DNA of 64,000 nt from NAK19 sp034434515. GTDB lineage: Bacteria; Chloroflexota; Anaerolineae; Anaerolineales; UBA4823. The translations under genes and the position numbers were made by a program. The DNA lies in the NCBI GenBank assembly GCA_034434515.1, contig DAOTZA010000043.1:20253-84252 (forward strand). The letters run 5' to 3'. Shown here piece after piece: positions 34,991 through 44,129 of the stretch. The notes under the pieces are model-generated. The model saw nothing but the letters and a program-made list of their open reading frames with translations, did no database searches and was not told the DNA's origin. Within the stretch, counting starts at the first letter, position 1, and each line of letters opens with the position of its first letter.

Positions 34991-36340
34991 ATGTTTCTTC
35001 CCCATACCGATAAAGAACGTCAAGAAATGCTGGCAACAATTGGCGTAAATAGCATCGAGGAGTTATTTGCTGCAATCCCTGAAAAGTATCGCTTCCCCGA
35101 CCTGAATTTACCCTCCGCCCTCACCGAGATGGAAGCTCAGGAGGTAGTCTCTGACTTAGCATCATGGAACGATAATCTCAAAGAGATGATCTGCTTCCTC
35201 GGAGCAGGGGCATATAACCACTATGTGCCGGCCGTAGTGGATGCCATTATCCGTAGAGGGGAGTTCCTTACTGCTTATACCCCTTACCAGGCTGAAGTCT
35301 CTCAAGGTACGCTTCAAGCCATATTCGACTATCAAAGCTTAATGACCGCGCTGACCGGCATGGATGTATCGAATGCCTCCCATTATGATGGGGCAACAGC
35401 CGTAGCAGAAGCGATTACCATGGCAAATGCCCACTTTCGCGGCAAACGAAACCGCGTCATCCTTTCCCCTGCCCTGCATCCCCATTATCGGCAGACAACC
35501 AGGACCTATCACGCCAATACAGGCATTCAATTCATCGGGGATGATCCAGGAGCTGACCTTCAAGCTCACCCCAATCATCTCGCCGATCTCCTGGACGCAA
35601 ACACCGCCCTGGTCATCGTACAATACCCGGACTTCTTTGGCCGAATCTATGATTACACCCAACTGGCTGAAAAAGTTCATCAAGCTGGGGCTCTTTTTGC
35701 AGTCTCGGTAAATCCGATTGCGCTGGGTCTGCTTAAAGCGCCAGGCGAGTTTGGTGCCGATATCGTTACCGGTGAAGGACAACCCTTAGGGATTCCTCTT
35801 TCGTATGGCGGTCCCTATTTAGGGATATTCACCACCCGCAAAGAATTTGTCAGAAAAATGGCCGGCCGTTTGGTTGGCGAGACCGTTGATAACCGCGGTC
35901 AAAAAGCCTACGTCCTGACTCTCACCGCCCGCGAACAACACATCCGCCGCGAAAAAGCCACCTCGAATATTTGCACCAATCAGGGGCTCATGGCGCTGGC
36001 AGCGGCTGTCTACCTTAGCCTGGTTGGCAAGCACGGTCTCCGTCAAGTTGCTGAGCTTTGCTATCACAAAGCTCACTACGCAGCTCAAAAAATCGCTGCC
36101 ATTGAAGGTTTTTCCCTATGGTCGAACGCTCCCTTCTTCAACGAGTTTGTGGTCAAAACACCATTGCCTCCCCCAGAATTAAACGAAAAGCTACTTGAAT
36201 ACGGGATCGTTGGTGGTTATGACCTTGGTCAAGATTATCCTGCGTTGAAAAACCACCTCATGTTCGCTGTAACCGAGATGAACAGTAGAGAAGAAATTGA
36301 TTATCTGGTATCAACGCTTGTGGAGGTGTGTCATGCCTGA
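34991..36340 (+). CDS. gcvPA: Glycine dehydrogenase (decarboxylating) subunit 1
   Basis: 449 residues, the N-terminal half of the split P protein, which decarboxylates glycine. It starts FLPHTDKERQEML and has the family stretches DVSNASHYDGATAVAEA and YGGPYLGIFTTRKEFVRKM, with RREKATSNICTNQGLMALAA near the end. GGAGG sits just upstream of ATG, eight bases after gcvH. It overlaps gcvPB by eight bases. Confidence 0.96.
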   Translation: MFLPHTDKERQEMLATIGVNSIEELFAAIPEKYRFPDLNLPSALTEMEAQEVVSDLASWNDNLKEMICFLGAGAYNHYVPAVVDAIIRRGEFLTAYTPYQAEVSQGTLQAIFDYQSLMTALTGMDVSNASHYDGATAVAEAITMANAHFRGKRNRVILSPALHPHYRQTTRTYHANTGIQFIGDDPGADLQAHPNHLADLLDANTALVIVQYPDFFGRIYDYTQLAEKVHQAGALFAVSVNPIALGLLKAPGEFGADIVTGEGQPLGIPLSYGGPYLGIFTTRKEFVRKMAGRLVGETVDNRGQKAYVLTLTAREQHIRREKATSNICTNQGLMALAAAVYLSLVGKHGLRQVAELCYHKAHYAAQKIAAIEGFSLWSNAPFFNEFVVKTPLPPPELNEKLLEYGIVGGYDLGQDYPALKNHLMFAVTEMNSREEIDYLVSTLVEVCHA

Positions 36341-37799
36341 ACCGGATCTGTGTGAAATTTCCGTCCCTAATCGAATTGGATTTCGTTTTCCAGAAGTCGA
36401 TGTACCCAAAGCTGCTTTGCCAGAGGGTCTCGTTCGAGAGATTTTGCCCCTCCCAGAGTTGTATGAAGTAGATGTAGTTCGACGCTACACGCGCCTTTCC
36501 CAGCTCAATCACTCGATTGATACCGGATACTATCCCCTTGGATCATGTACGATGAAATACAACCCCAAGATAAACGAAGAGATGGCAAGACAAGCAGGTT
36601 TTGCCGCTGTTCATCCACTTCAACCGATTCAATCGGTGCAAGGCTGTCTGGCATTGATGTACGATCTTCAGGAGTGGTTGAAGGAAATTGGCGGCTTTGC
36701 CGGAGTTACCCTTCAACCGGCCGCTGGCGCCCAAGGGGAATTAACCGGTATCTTAATCATTCGCGCCTATCACCAGGATCGAGGCGATCTCAAGCGGACA
36801 AAAATACTTATTCCCGATTCTGCGCATGGCACTAACCCGGCGACTTCTGCTATGAGTGGGATGACCGTTGTTGAAATCAAATCTGACTCTCGTGGCAATG
36901 TCGATTTGGACGCTCTACGAGAACATTGTGACGACACCTTAGCCGGTCTCATGTTGACTAACCCGAACACGCTTGGGTTGTTCGATGAAAACCTCGAAGA
37001 GGTGATTCGGCTTGTGCATGAATCTGGTGGCCTGGTCTATGGGGATGGGGCAAACATGAACGCCCTGCTTGGAATTGTTCGACCTGGCGACATCGGCATC
37101 GATGTTTTACATTACAATCTGCATAAAACCTTTTCAACTCCCCATGGTGGCGGTGGACCAGGTTCAGGTCCTGTTGGAGTCCGCTCTCATTTAGTGGACT
37201 TTCTGCCCTCTCCCATTGTAATGATCACCGATGAAGGTGATGATGAGACCCCTCCGATCTACGGGTTCTACACACCACCAAAAACCATCGGACGGGTAAA
37301 GTCTTTTCATGGGCACTTTGGGATGATGGTCCGCGCCTATACATATATGTTGATGCACGGAAAAGAAGGCTTACGCAAAGTCTCAGAACACGCGGTTCTC
37401 AATGCCAACTATCTCCTTGCCCGACTACGTCATGTTTACCACGTGCCTTATGACCGTATCTGTATGCATGAATTTGTCGCCGAAGGACGCTGGGACGATG
37501 CGCCTGAAATACGCGCCCTGGACATTTCCAAACGTCTCATGGACTTTGGTTTCCACCCACCAACCAACTACTTTCCACTGATTGTCCATGAAGCCTTGAT
37601 GATCGAACCCACCGAAACCGAAAGCAAACAAACCCTTGACGCTTTCGTGGATGCCTTAATCACCATTGCCGAAGAAGCACGCACAAATCCTGAAATTCTC
37701 AAAACAGCCCCCCACCGAACCCCGGTTGGCAGAGTGGATGAGGTAAAAGCCGCCAAAGACTTGATCCTGGCTTGCGGTGTTGGTGTAGAAGAAGATTAA
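36333..37799 (+). CDS. gcvPB: Glycine dehydrogenase (decarboxylating) subunit 2
   Basis: About 488 residues, the PLP-carrying half of the split P protein. The Schiff-base Lys lies in LHYNLHKTFSTPHGGGGPG. Other landmarks are GSCTMKYNPKINEE, IPDSAHGTNPATSAMSGM and the C-terminal REPWF-equivalent region. I choose the ATG at 36333 (MPEPDLCE), which has GGAGG upstream and overlaps the gcvPA stop. An intrinsic terminator follows, so gcvT and lpd must lie elsewhere. Confidence 0.96.
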   Translation: MPEPDLCEISVPNRIGFRFPEVDVPKAALPEGLVREILPLPELYEVDVVRRYTRLSQLNHSIDTGYYPLGSCTMKYNPKINEEMARQAGFAAVHPLQPIQSVQGCLALMYDLQEWLKEIGGFAGVTLQPAAGAQGELTGILIIRAYHQDRGDLKRTKILIPDSAHGTNPATSAMSGMTVVEIKSDSRGNVDLDALREHCDDTLAGLMLTNPNTLGLFDENLEEVIRLVHESGGLVYGDGANMNALLGIVRPGDIGIDVLHYNLHKTFSTPHGGGGPGSGPVGVRSHLVDFLPSPIVMITDEGDDETPPIYGFYTPPKTIGRVKSFHGHFGMMVRAYTYMLMHGKEGLRKVSEHAVLNANYLLARLRHVYHVPYDRICMHEFVAEGRWDDAPEIRALDISKRLMDFGFHPPTNYFPLIVHEALMIEPTETESKQTLDAFVDALITIAEEARTNPEILKTAPHRTPVGRVDEVKAAKDLILACGVGVEED

Positions 37800-37820
37800 C
37801 AAAATAAGCTCATGTCAGTA

Positions 37821-37860
37821 ACTTCCGCAGAAGTATCGTCTCTGCGGAAGTTTCTTTTTA
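37821..37860 (+). terminator. Intrinsic terminator of the gcv operon
   Basis: A perfect 11-bp stem, ACTTCCGCAGA / TCTGCGGAAGT, with a nine-base loop, is followed by TTCTTTTT. Confidence 0.92.
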
Positions 37861-37939
37861 AACAGATTTGACAACCAACTGATTTAATCCCTTAAACCCC
37901 TTCAAACTGAAGTAAAATTACTTTTCGTCTGAGAAGACT

Positions 37940-39655
37940 ATGGACAAAACAAAACGCTTTTTATTTGTAAAACCCCGTAAAACGGTCGAAGTTACCCTAC
38001 CGGATGGTCGGACGATTCGCGGCCCTCGAAACGCTCCAATTCGAGATTTTTTCGCATTGCTCCAAGACGAGAAAATCCCCCCAATTGTTGGGGCAATAGT
38101 GAACGATGAGCTTCGCGAATTAACCTATCCGGTAAAAATCGATTCAACCGCTCGCCCAATTACAATGGGCGAAGCAGACGGAATGCGCATCTATCGGCGT
38201 TCCTTAACCATGTTGCTAGAGACAGCTTTTCATAAACTCTATCCCAACGCTTATCTCACGATTGATCACTCAGTTTCGTCAGGCGGCTATTTCTGTCAGG
38301 TTTTCAATCGCCCCCCATTATCGGATACAGAACTTCAAAAACTAGAAGAGACCATGCGCCACATGGTGGCTGCCGACCTTCCCTTAATCCGCACTGAAAT
38401 CCCCCTGCATGAAGCGATCCAGTACTTCGCATCAATAAACGCCGATGACATGGTACGATTGCTCAAGTGGCGGCGAAAACCATATGTGACCCTGTACGAA
38501 CTGGACGGTTTTCGCGATTATCACCATGGCTACATGGTACCTACGACAGGATATCTAAAGTGGTTCGCCCTCAGTCAAACCGATGGCGGCTTCACGTTGC
38601 GATTTCCTCGTCGTCACGCTCCAACCCAACTCCTGCCTCTTCCAAGCTATTCCAAACTCCTTGAAGCTTTTCGCCAGTATGGAGACTGGTTAGATCGTTT
38701 AGGCATCGGCAATGTTGGCGCCCTGAACGACGCTATTGACGCCAATCGGGCAGCCGAGATCATTCTCGTCTCTGAAGCCTTACACGAACAGATGGTCTCG
38801 AACATTGCTTCGATGATTTTGGAGTGTCAAGATAAAGTCCGCGTGATTCTGGTTGCCGGTCCATCATCCTCTGGCAAAACCACTTTCTCAAAACGTCTTG
38901 CCATTCAATTGCTTGCGCGAGGTCTCGCACCGTTTCCTCTTGAAATGGATAATTATTTCGTCAATCGCGAAGACACTCCGCGAGACGAAAACGGAAATTA
39001 TGATTTTGAATCGGTTAATGCCCTAAAATGGCAACAATTGGACCAAGATCTTTCCAACCTCATCGCCGGGCGAGAAGTACAACTACCGCGCTATGATTTC
39101 AAAAGCGGCACAAGCCATCCCGGGGATATTGTTCAACTATCTCATAACCATATAATTATTCTGGAGGGAATTCACGGGCTTAATCCAAAACTATTTCAAT
39201 TTGTGCAAGAAAACCAAATCTTTCGCATCTATGTATCCGCCTTAACACAATTGAACCTGGATCGTCACAATCGAGTGTCAACTACCGATACACGCTTGAT
39301 CCGTCGCATTGTCCGTGATTCGCGCGAGCGCGGCTATAATGCTCAACACACCATCCGCATCTGGGAATCGGTGCGAAGAGGGGAAAAACGATATATTTTC
39401 CCTTACCAAAACAACGCCGATGTCATGTTCAACTCAGCATTGGTCTATGAGCTGTCGGCATTAAAACCCCTTGCTGAACCGCTTCTGCGTCAGGTTCCCC
39501 ATGGCACCCCGGAATATATTGAGGCAAAACGTCTGCTCGCCTTCTTAGAATGGTTCTTACCGCTAGATAGCAATCTTGTCCCTGACAACTCGATTTTACG
39601 GGAATTCATTGGCGGCTCAATTTTGAAAGAATTCAAACTCTGGAACAATCACTGA
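37940..39655 (+). CDS. TGS-domain nucleoside (uridine-type) kinase
   Basis: A 571-residue protein. An N-terminal TGS-like domain (about 15-80) is followed by a ThrRS-like second domain (about 90-260; FRDYHHGYMVPTTGYLKWFAL). A C-terminal P-loop kinase comes last (about 300-500), with Walker A GPSSSGKTTFSKRL and EMDNYFVNRE. The overall plan matches the TGS-uridine kinase proteins found in several anaerobes. The substrate is probably a nucleoside. No Shine-Dalgarno is close to the ATG; TAAAAT (37913-37918) may be its -10 element. The following gene is tgt, 26 bases on. Confidence 0.88.
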   Translation: MDKTKRFLFVKPRKTVEVTLPDGRTIRGPRNAPIRDFFALLQDEKIPPIVGAIVNDELRELTYPVKIDSTARPITMGEADGMRIYRRSLTMLLETAFHKLYPNAYLTIDHSVSSGGYFCQVFNRPPLSDTELQKLEETMRHMVAADLPLIRTEIPLHEAIQYFASINADDMVRLLKWRRKPYVTLYELDGFRDYHHGYMVPTTGYLKWFALSQTDGGFTLRFPRRHAPTQLLPLPSYSKLLEAFRQYGDWLDRLGIGNVGALNDAIDANRAAEIILVSEALHEQMVSNIASMILECQDKVRVILVAGPSSSGKTTFSKRLAIQLLARGLAPFPLEMDNYFVNREDTPRDENGNYDFESVNALKWQQLDQDLSNLIAGREVQLPRYDFKSGTSHPGDIVQLSHNHIIILEGIHGLNPKLFQFVQENQIFRIYVSALTQLNLDRHNRVSTTDTRLIRRIVRDSRERGYNAQHTIRIWESVRRGEKRYIFPYQNNADVMFNSALVYELSALKPLAEPLLRQVPHGTPEYIEAKRLLAFLEWFLPLDSNLVPDNSILREFIGGSILKEFKLWNNH

Positions 39656-39681
39656 CAAACCGCGTTATCTCGAAAACAAAC

Positions 39682-40770
39682 ATGTTCGAATTTCAGTTAA
39701 TAGCCACCGATGGAAATGCCCGAGTTGGATCATTCTGCACTCCTCATGGAGAAATTCCCACCCCTATCTTTGCTCCTGTTGGAACTCAGGCGACGGTCAA
39801 ATCTCTTACTCCCAAACAATTGGAGGAAATTGGCGCCATTTTAGTCCTCGCCAATACCTATCACTTGTTCCTTCGCCCCGGCGATGAACGTATTGCCCGC
39901 CTCGGTGGATTACACCAGTTTATGAATTGGAGAAAGCCCATCCTCACCGATTCGGGTGGTTTTCAAGTATTCTCATTAGCAAAAATCAATCACATCGATG
40001 AAGATGGCGTGACCTTTAAGAGCCATATTGATGGCTCTTTTCAACGATTAACCCCCGAAAAATCGATTGCCATCCAGGAAAACTTAGGGGCAGATATTAT
40101 TATGGCATTTGACCAGTGTCCTCCTCCTTATGACCGAGAACTCAACGAACAAGCATTAGAACGCACCCATGCCTGGGCGGAGCGTTGTTTAAAGGCAAAA
40201 ACTCGCTCCGACCAGGCTCTATTTGGCATCGTGCAAGGAGGAGTTTTTGAGGATTTGCGCAAAAAATCTGCTGAATTTATTGCTTCACTAAACTTACCCG
40301 GTAACGCCATCGGGGGATTATCGGTCGGAGAGACTAAGGAAGAAATGTTTCGCGTCCTTGAGTTGATCGACTCAATTTTACCCAAGGGCAAACCGCGCTA
40401 TTTAATGGGGGTTGGCACGCCGTACGATATTGTTCAAGGTGTGGCCCGCGGGATTGATATTTTCGACTGCGTCTTACCGACCCGTTTGGCGCGTCATACC
40501 ACCGCTCTCCGTAGAAAAGATCGTCTGAATCTGGTAAACGCCATATACACCGAAGATTCTCAACCCATTGATGACTCTTGCGAGTGCTACACCTGTCAAA
40601 ATTTTTCCAGAGCTTACCTGCGTCATCTAATTCTTGCCAAAGAAATGTTGGCCGCCACCCTGTTGTCCATTCACAACGTTTACACCCTCCTAAAATTAAC
40701 CCAAGAAATCCGTCAGGCAGTCCTTATGAAATCTTTTAACACCTTACTCGAGGAATTTCAATCATTATGA
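39682..40770 (+). CDS. tgt: tRNA-guanine transglycosylase
   Basis: A 362-residue enzyme that swaps guanine 34 of tRNAs with GUN anticodons for preQ1. It has the active-site Asp in TDSGGFQVFSL and the nucleophile Asp in FDCVLPTRLARHTTAL. The zinc site is CECYTC with the later Cys/His partners in the AYLRHL to IHN region. Normal length. Its stop overlaps the uppP start by four bases. No other queuosine gene is present. Confidence 0.96.
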   Translation: MFEFQLIATDGNARVGSFCTPHGEIPTPIFAPVGTQATVKSLTPKQLEEIGAILVLANTYHLFLRPGDERIARLGGLHQFMNWRKPILTDSGGFQVFSLAKINHIDEDGVTFKSHIDGSFQRLTPEKSIAIQENLGADIIMAFDQCPPPYDRELNEQALERTHAWAERCLKAKTRSDQALFGIVQGGVFEDLRKKSAEFIASLNLPGNAIGGLSVGETKEEMFRVLELIDSILPKGKPRYLMGVGTPYDIVQGVARGIDIFDCVLPTRLARHTTALRRKDRLNLVNAIYTEDSQPIDDSCECYTCQNFSRAYLRHLILAKEMLAATLLSIHNVYTLLKLTQEIRQAVLMKSFNTLLEEFQSL

Positions 40771-41585
40771 CACTATGGCAATCAATTTTACTGGGCATCC
40801 TCCAAGGGCTAACCGAATTTATTCCCATCTCATCCTCTGCCCATCTCGCCTTGTTACCTTACTTTTTTAGCTGGCAAGTTTCTCCAGATATCGATTTCAT
40901 TTACAACATCCTGGTTCAGTTTGCAACCCTTGGTGCAGTCTTTGCTTATTATTGGCAAGACCTTTGGAACCTATTCCAATCGGTCTTGCTTAATCTGGCA
41001 AAAGGTGCTATCTGGCGGAATCCAGATAGCCGGCTTGCCTTGGCTCTAGTAATCGGGACATTGCCGGTTGTTGTAATTGGTTATCCGCTCAAAGACCTGG
41101 TTGAACAAGCCTTTAACCAACCTCTTTGGGTGGGTGTTGCATTACTAATAACCTCCCTCCTCCTGTTTCTCTCTGAGAAGCGCTTCAAAACCAATCCCAA
41201 AAGCCACCCACTCACCCTGATAGATGCTCTTGTGATTGGACTTTGGCAGACCCTGGCGATCTTTCCCGGCATCTCACGTTCCGGAGCAACCATAGCTGGA
41301 GGGCTATTTCGCAATCTCGATCGCCAACAAGCGACCCGATTCTCCTTTTTGCTGTCTATCCCCGCTCTAACCGGCGCCGGCGTCGTTTCGCTCCTGGATC
41401 TGATTCGCTTACCGAATTTCACCCAATTTCTCCCGGTAATCCTGCCGGGCTGCCTGGTTGCCCTGGTTGTAGGATACTTCTCGATCTACTGGCTGGTTAG
41501 ATATGTTCAGAATCATCCCCTGTATATCTTTTCTATATATTGCTTGATTTTAGGTATAATCGTAATCCTCAGTATAATTCTATGA
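40767..41585 (+). CDS. uppP: Undecaprenyl-diphosphatase
   Basis: A 272-residue integral membrane phosphatase that recycles the lipid carrier of cell-wall synthesis. The BacA motifs are clear: QGLTEFIPISSSAHL at the N-terminus and FPGISRSGATIAGGL in the middle. About eight membrane segments. ATGA overlap with tgt shows translational coupling. The next gene is a lipid kinase, 36 bases on. Confidence 0.95.
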   Translation: MTLWQSILLGILQGLTEFIPISSSAHLALLPYFFSWQVSPDIDFIYNILVQFATLGAVFAYYWQDLWNLFQSVLLNLAKGAIWRNPDSRLALALVIGTLPVVVIGYPLKDLVEQAFNQPLWVGVALLITSLLLFLSEKRFKTNPKSHPLTLIDALVIGLWQTLAIFPGISRSGATIAGGLFRNLDRQQATRFSFLLSIPALTGAGVVSLLDLIRLPNFTQFLPVILPGCLVALVVGYFSIYWLVRYVQNHPLYIFSIYCLILGIIVILSIIL

Positions 41586-41621
41586 ATACGATGCCTTCCT
41601 TATTCCTTCAAGCAACTTAAC

Positions 41622-42536
41622 ATGAGAATATTATTTATCGTCAATCCTATCTCCGGACGGGGAGCCGGTGAACGTGCTATCCCCTTTATTCAAAACTTTA
41701 TCGATAAAAACCATCTCACAGGGTCGATCATTGTCACCCAATACCCTGCTCACGCGATTGAGATTGCATCCCAAAAGGCTCGAGATTTTGATATCCTTGT
41801 CGCCACCGGTGGAGACGGAACATCAAATGAAGTGATCAATGTTCTAATGCAAGCAAAATCACATGGGACAGTAATGCCGGCTTTAGGGGTATTAAGCGTT
41901 GGCAGAGGGAACGATTTTGCCTTTGGCATTGGCGTACCCAAAGGATTGGAAAAGGGCTTCGCGGTGTTGCTCAACCATCAGGTGCGCTCCATTGATATTG
42001 GCTTTATTCAAGGCGGTGACTATCCTCAGGGACGCTTTTTCGGGAACGGTGTGGGCATTGGGTTTGATGCTGTGGTTGGTTTTGTCGCTGCTCGTAGTCG
42101 CCTGACCGGATTTTTATCCTATATCGTAGCAGCGATCAAAACGGCGTTTATTTTCTTTACCGCTCCTTTGCTGGAGCTTCAATTCGATCAAAAGACTCAA
42201 ACTGTCCCCGCCCTGATGGTATCGGTTATGAATGGCAGGCGCATGGGAGGTGGATTTATGATGGCACCCCATTCCCTCAATAACGACGGTCTCCTCGATG
42301 TTTGTATCGTTCAAGAAGTACCCAAAGCTCAAATTTTCGCCTTAATTCCCCACTTTCTGCGCGGTTCGCAATTCTCCAAAAAAAGTGTCTTTCTCGAGCA
42401 AACCAGAACCCTACAGGTAACCGCCATTAAAGGTTCTTTACCCATACATGCAGACGGAGAGACCATCTGCACCGAGGGAAAATCTGTCTCAATTCAAAAT
42501 CTCCCAAACGCTCTCCAGGTAGTGGTGCCACGATGA
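41622..42536 (+). CDS. Diacylglycerol-kinase-family lipid kinase
   Basis: A 304-residue soluble kinase of the DagK/YegS/BmrU family. It starts with ILFIVNPISGRG and has the nucleotide motif ATGGDGTSNEVIN (around residue 65), then GVLSVGRGNDFAFG. The C-terminal beta-domain ends with IHADGETI. It would phosphorylate diacylglycerol or a related lipid at the membrane. It overlaps the downstream acyltransferase gene by four bases, fitting joint use in phospholipid turnover. Confidence 0.92.
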   Translation: MRILFIVNPISGRGAGERAIPFIQNFIDKNHLTGSIIVTQYPAHAIEIASQKARDFDILVATGGDGTSNEVINVLMQAKSHGTVMPALGVLSVGRGNDFAFGIGVPKGLEKGFAVLLNHQVRSIDIGFIQGGDYPQGRFFGNGVGIGFDAVVGFVAARSRLTGFLSYIVAAIKTAFIFFTAPLLELQFDQKTQTVPALMVSVMNGRRMGGGFMMAPHSLNNDGLLDVCIVQEVPKAQIFALIPHFLRGSQFSKKSVFLEQTRTLQVTAIKGSLPIHADGETICTEGKSVSIQNLPNALQVVVPR

Positions 42537-43261
42537 TCCCCCAAACTGTTGCTTTTCCCATCACTCGTTTTTTGAACTTTATCATTCGGCAAGGCAGTTC
42601 AATCGTCCTCGACATTGATGCTGCCGATCTCAACAAAGTTCCCCGAAAGGGCCCCCTAATCATTGCTACGAACCATATCAATTTCATCGAAGTCCCCGTG
42701 GTTTATACGCATCTTCAACCCCGCCCGATCACGGGTTTGGTAAAAGTTGAAACCTGGAATAATCCGTTGATGGGCTTGCTATTTGACTTATGGGGCGGCA
42801 TTCCTGTACGGCGCGGGGAGGCAGATGTCACTGCTGCTAAACGCTGCCTGGAAGCGCTGAAAGCAGGGAAGATTGTCGCGGTTGCTCCTGAGGGCACCCG
42901 CAGCGGAGATGGACGACTACGCAAGGGGAATGCCGGCATTGTCTTCCTTGCAATGAAATCTCACGCTCCAATTCTGCCTATCGCGTTTTACGGTGCAGAG
43001 CAATACTGGCAAGACCTCCGCAATTTGAATAAAATCCCCTTTCGTATCCGAGTGGGACGACCTTTTATGATCGATGTTCCCGAGAAAGTGATTAACCAGA
43101 GAATCCGCAACCAGATCGCGGATGAAATCATGATTCAAATTGCCTTACTTTTGCCTTCATCGTACCATGGATATTATGCAGGGCGAGTGAGTGAAAAACC
43201 CAAATATCTAAAACCTCTTGTCGCGGACTTCGAAGTAAGAGAACTTTCCATTTCGAATTGA
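42533..43261 (+). CDS. PlsC-family 1-acylglycerol-3-phosphate acyltransferase
   Basis: A 242-residue membrane-associated acyltransferase. The catalytic box reads NHINFIE, so the usual Asp of HX4D is Glu here. The later boxes GGIPVRRGE and PEGTRSGDGRLRKG are intact, as is the distal PILPIAFYGAE. It probably makes phosphatidic acid from lysophosphatidic acid. The start ATG overlaps the lipid kinase stop. The Glu substitution makes activity or acceptor preference worth testing. Confidence 0.88.
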   Translation: MIPQTVAFPITRFLNFIIRQGSSIVLDIDAADLNKVPRKGPLIIATNHINFIEVPVVYTHLQPRPITGLVKVETWNNPLMGLLFDLWGGIPVRRGEADVTAAKRCLEALKAGKIVAVAPEGTRSGDGRLRKGNAGIVFLAMKSHAPILPIAFYGAEQYWQDLRNLNKIPFRIRVGRPFMIDVPEKVINQRIRNQIADEIMIQIALLLPSSYHGYYAGRVSEKPKYLKPLVADFEVRELSISN

Positions 43262-43282
43262 GAGAATTCCTATAGATTAACC

Positions 43283-43311
43283 TTCAAAAGCGAAACACTT
43301 TCCGTTATACT
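43283..43311 (+). promoter_or_regulatory. Promoter of the DsbA-like gene, probably leaderless
   Basis: -35 TTCAAA (43283-43288), 17-bp spacer, -10 TATACT (43306-43311), then nine bases to the ATG. No Shine-Dalgarno. Confidence 0.5.
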
Positions 43312-43320
43312 TAGCGCAAG

Positions 43321-44124
43321 ATGGATAAAGAATCACACACCACGCCCTTATTACCTGAAATGTCCAACAAAAAACGGCGGTCTGCCAGCGGTCAACCGCT
43401 ATTTGTTTTGGCAGTTTATAGTTGGACATTTCCAATTGCGATCCTGATAGCTTTTATCGCTGGCATCTTCCTCGGATATTTCGTACGCCCAGGCTCGAAT
43501 CCTGGCCAAGCCGCTCAACCAACCGCTGTTCAAAATCAAAACAACACCGCTCAAAACGAAGCTTCGCGGCAACAAATGCTGGCTTTGCTTGCCGAGCAAA
43601 CCAGAAATACCATTGGCAATGAGCAAGCACCGGTTCGAATGTACGAATTCAGCGATTTTCGTTGTCCTTATTGCGCCAGATATAACCTCGATACGGGCAA
43701 GAAAATTTTTTCTAAATATGTTGATACCGGAAAAGTTTATTTAGGTTTTGTGCACCTGGCAATTCTTGGTGAAGATTCCGTACGGGTTGCGCTTGCCAGC
43801 GAATGCGCTGCAGAACAACAAAGATTTTGGGAATATCACGACCTCCTTTTCGCGCAACGCCAAGGCGGACAAAACCCAGACTACAGCAACGAAAACCTGA
43901 AATCCCTTGCTCAACAACTCAACTTAGATATAAAAGCTTTCTCCGAGTGCCTCGACTCAGGTCGTTACACCTCAACCGTGCTCCAACAAACTCAATTCGC
44001 CCGTCAGATAGGTCTTACCAGCACCCCATCCTTTCTTATCAATGGAAAAGCAATCATTGGCGCTCAACCGTATGAAGTGTTTGAAGAGGTCATTGAAGAA
44101 GCCCTAAAAGAGAGCGCTCAATAA
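43321..44124 (+). CDS. DsbA/DsbG-like thiol-disulfide oxidoreductase, membrane-anchored
   Basis: A 267-residue protein. A polar N-terminus and one membrane helix (about 35-57, PIAILIAFIAGIFLGYF) are followed by a Gln/Asn/Ala-rich spacer. The thioredoxin-fold domain is the DSBA-like thioredoxin_4 type, with active site FRCPYC (around residue 119-121) and the cis-Pro loop TSTPSFLING. It should form or isomerise disulfides in exported proteins. No partner DsbB/VKOR gene is nearby. The start at 43321 sits nine bases after a -10 element. Confidence 0.9.
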   Translation: MDKESHTTPLLPEMSNKKRRSASGQPLFVLAVYSWTFPIAILIAFIAGIFLGYFVRPGSNPGQAAQPTAVQNQNNTAQNEASRQQMLALLAEQTRNTIGNEQAPVRMYEFSDFRCPYCARYNLDTGKKIFSKYVDTGKVYLGFVHLAILGEDSVRVALASECAAEQQRFWEYHDLLFAQRQGGQNPDYSNENLKSLAQQLNLDIKAFSECLDSGRYTSTVLQQTQFARQIGLTSTPSFLINGKAIIGAQPYEVFEEVIEEALKESAQ

Positions 44125-44129
44125 GGCTA

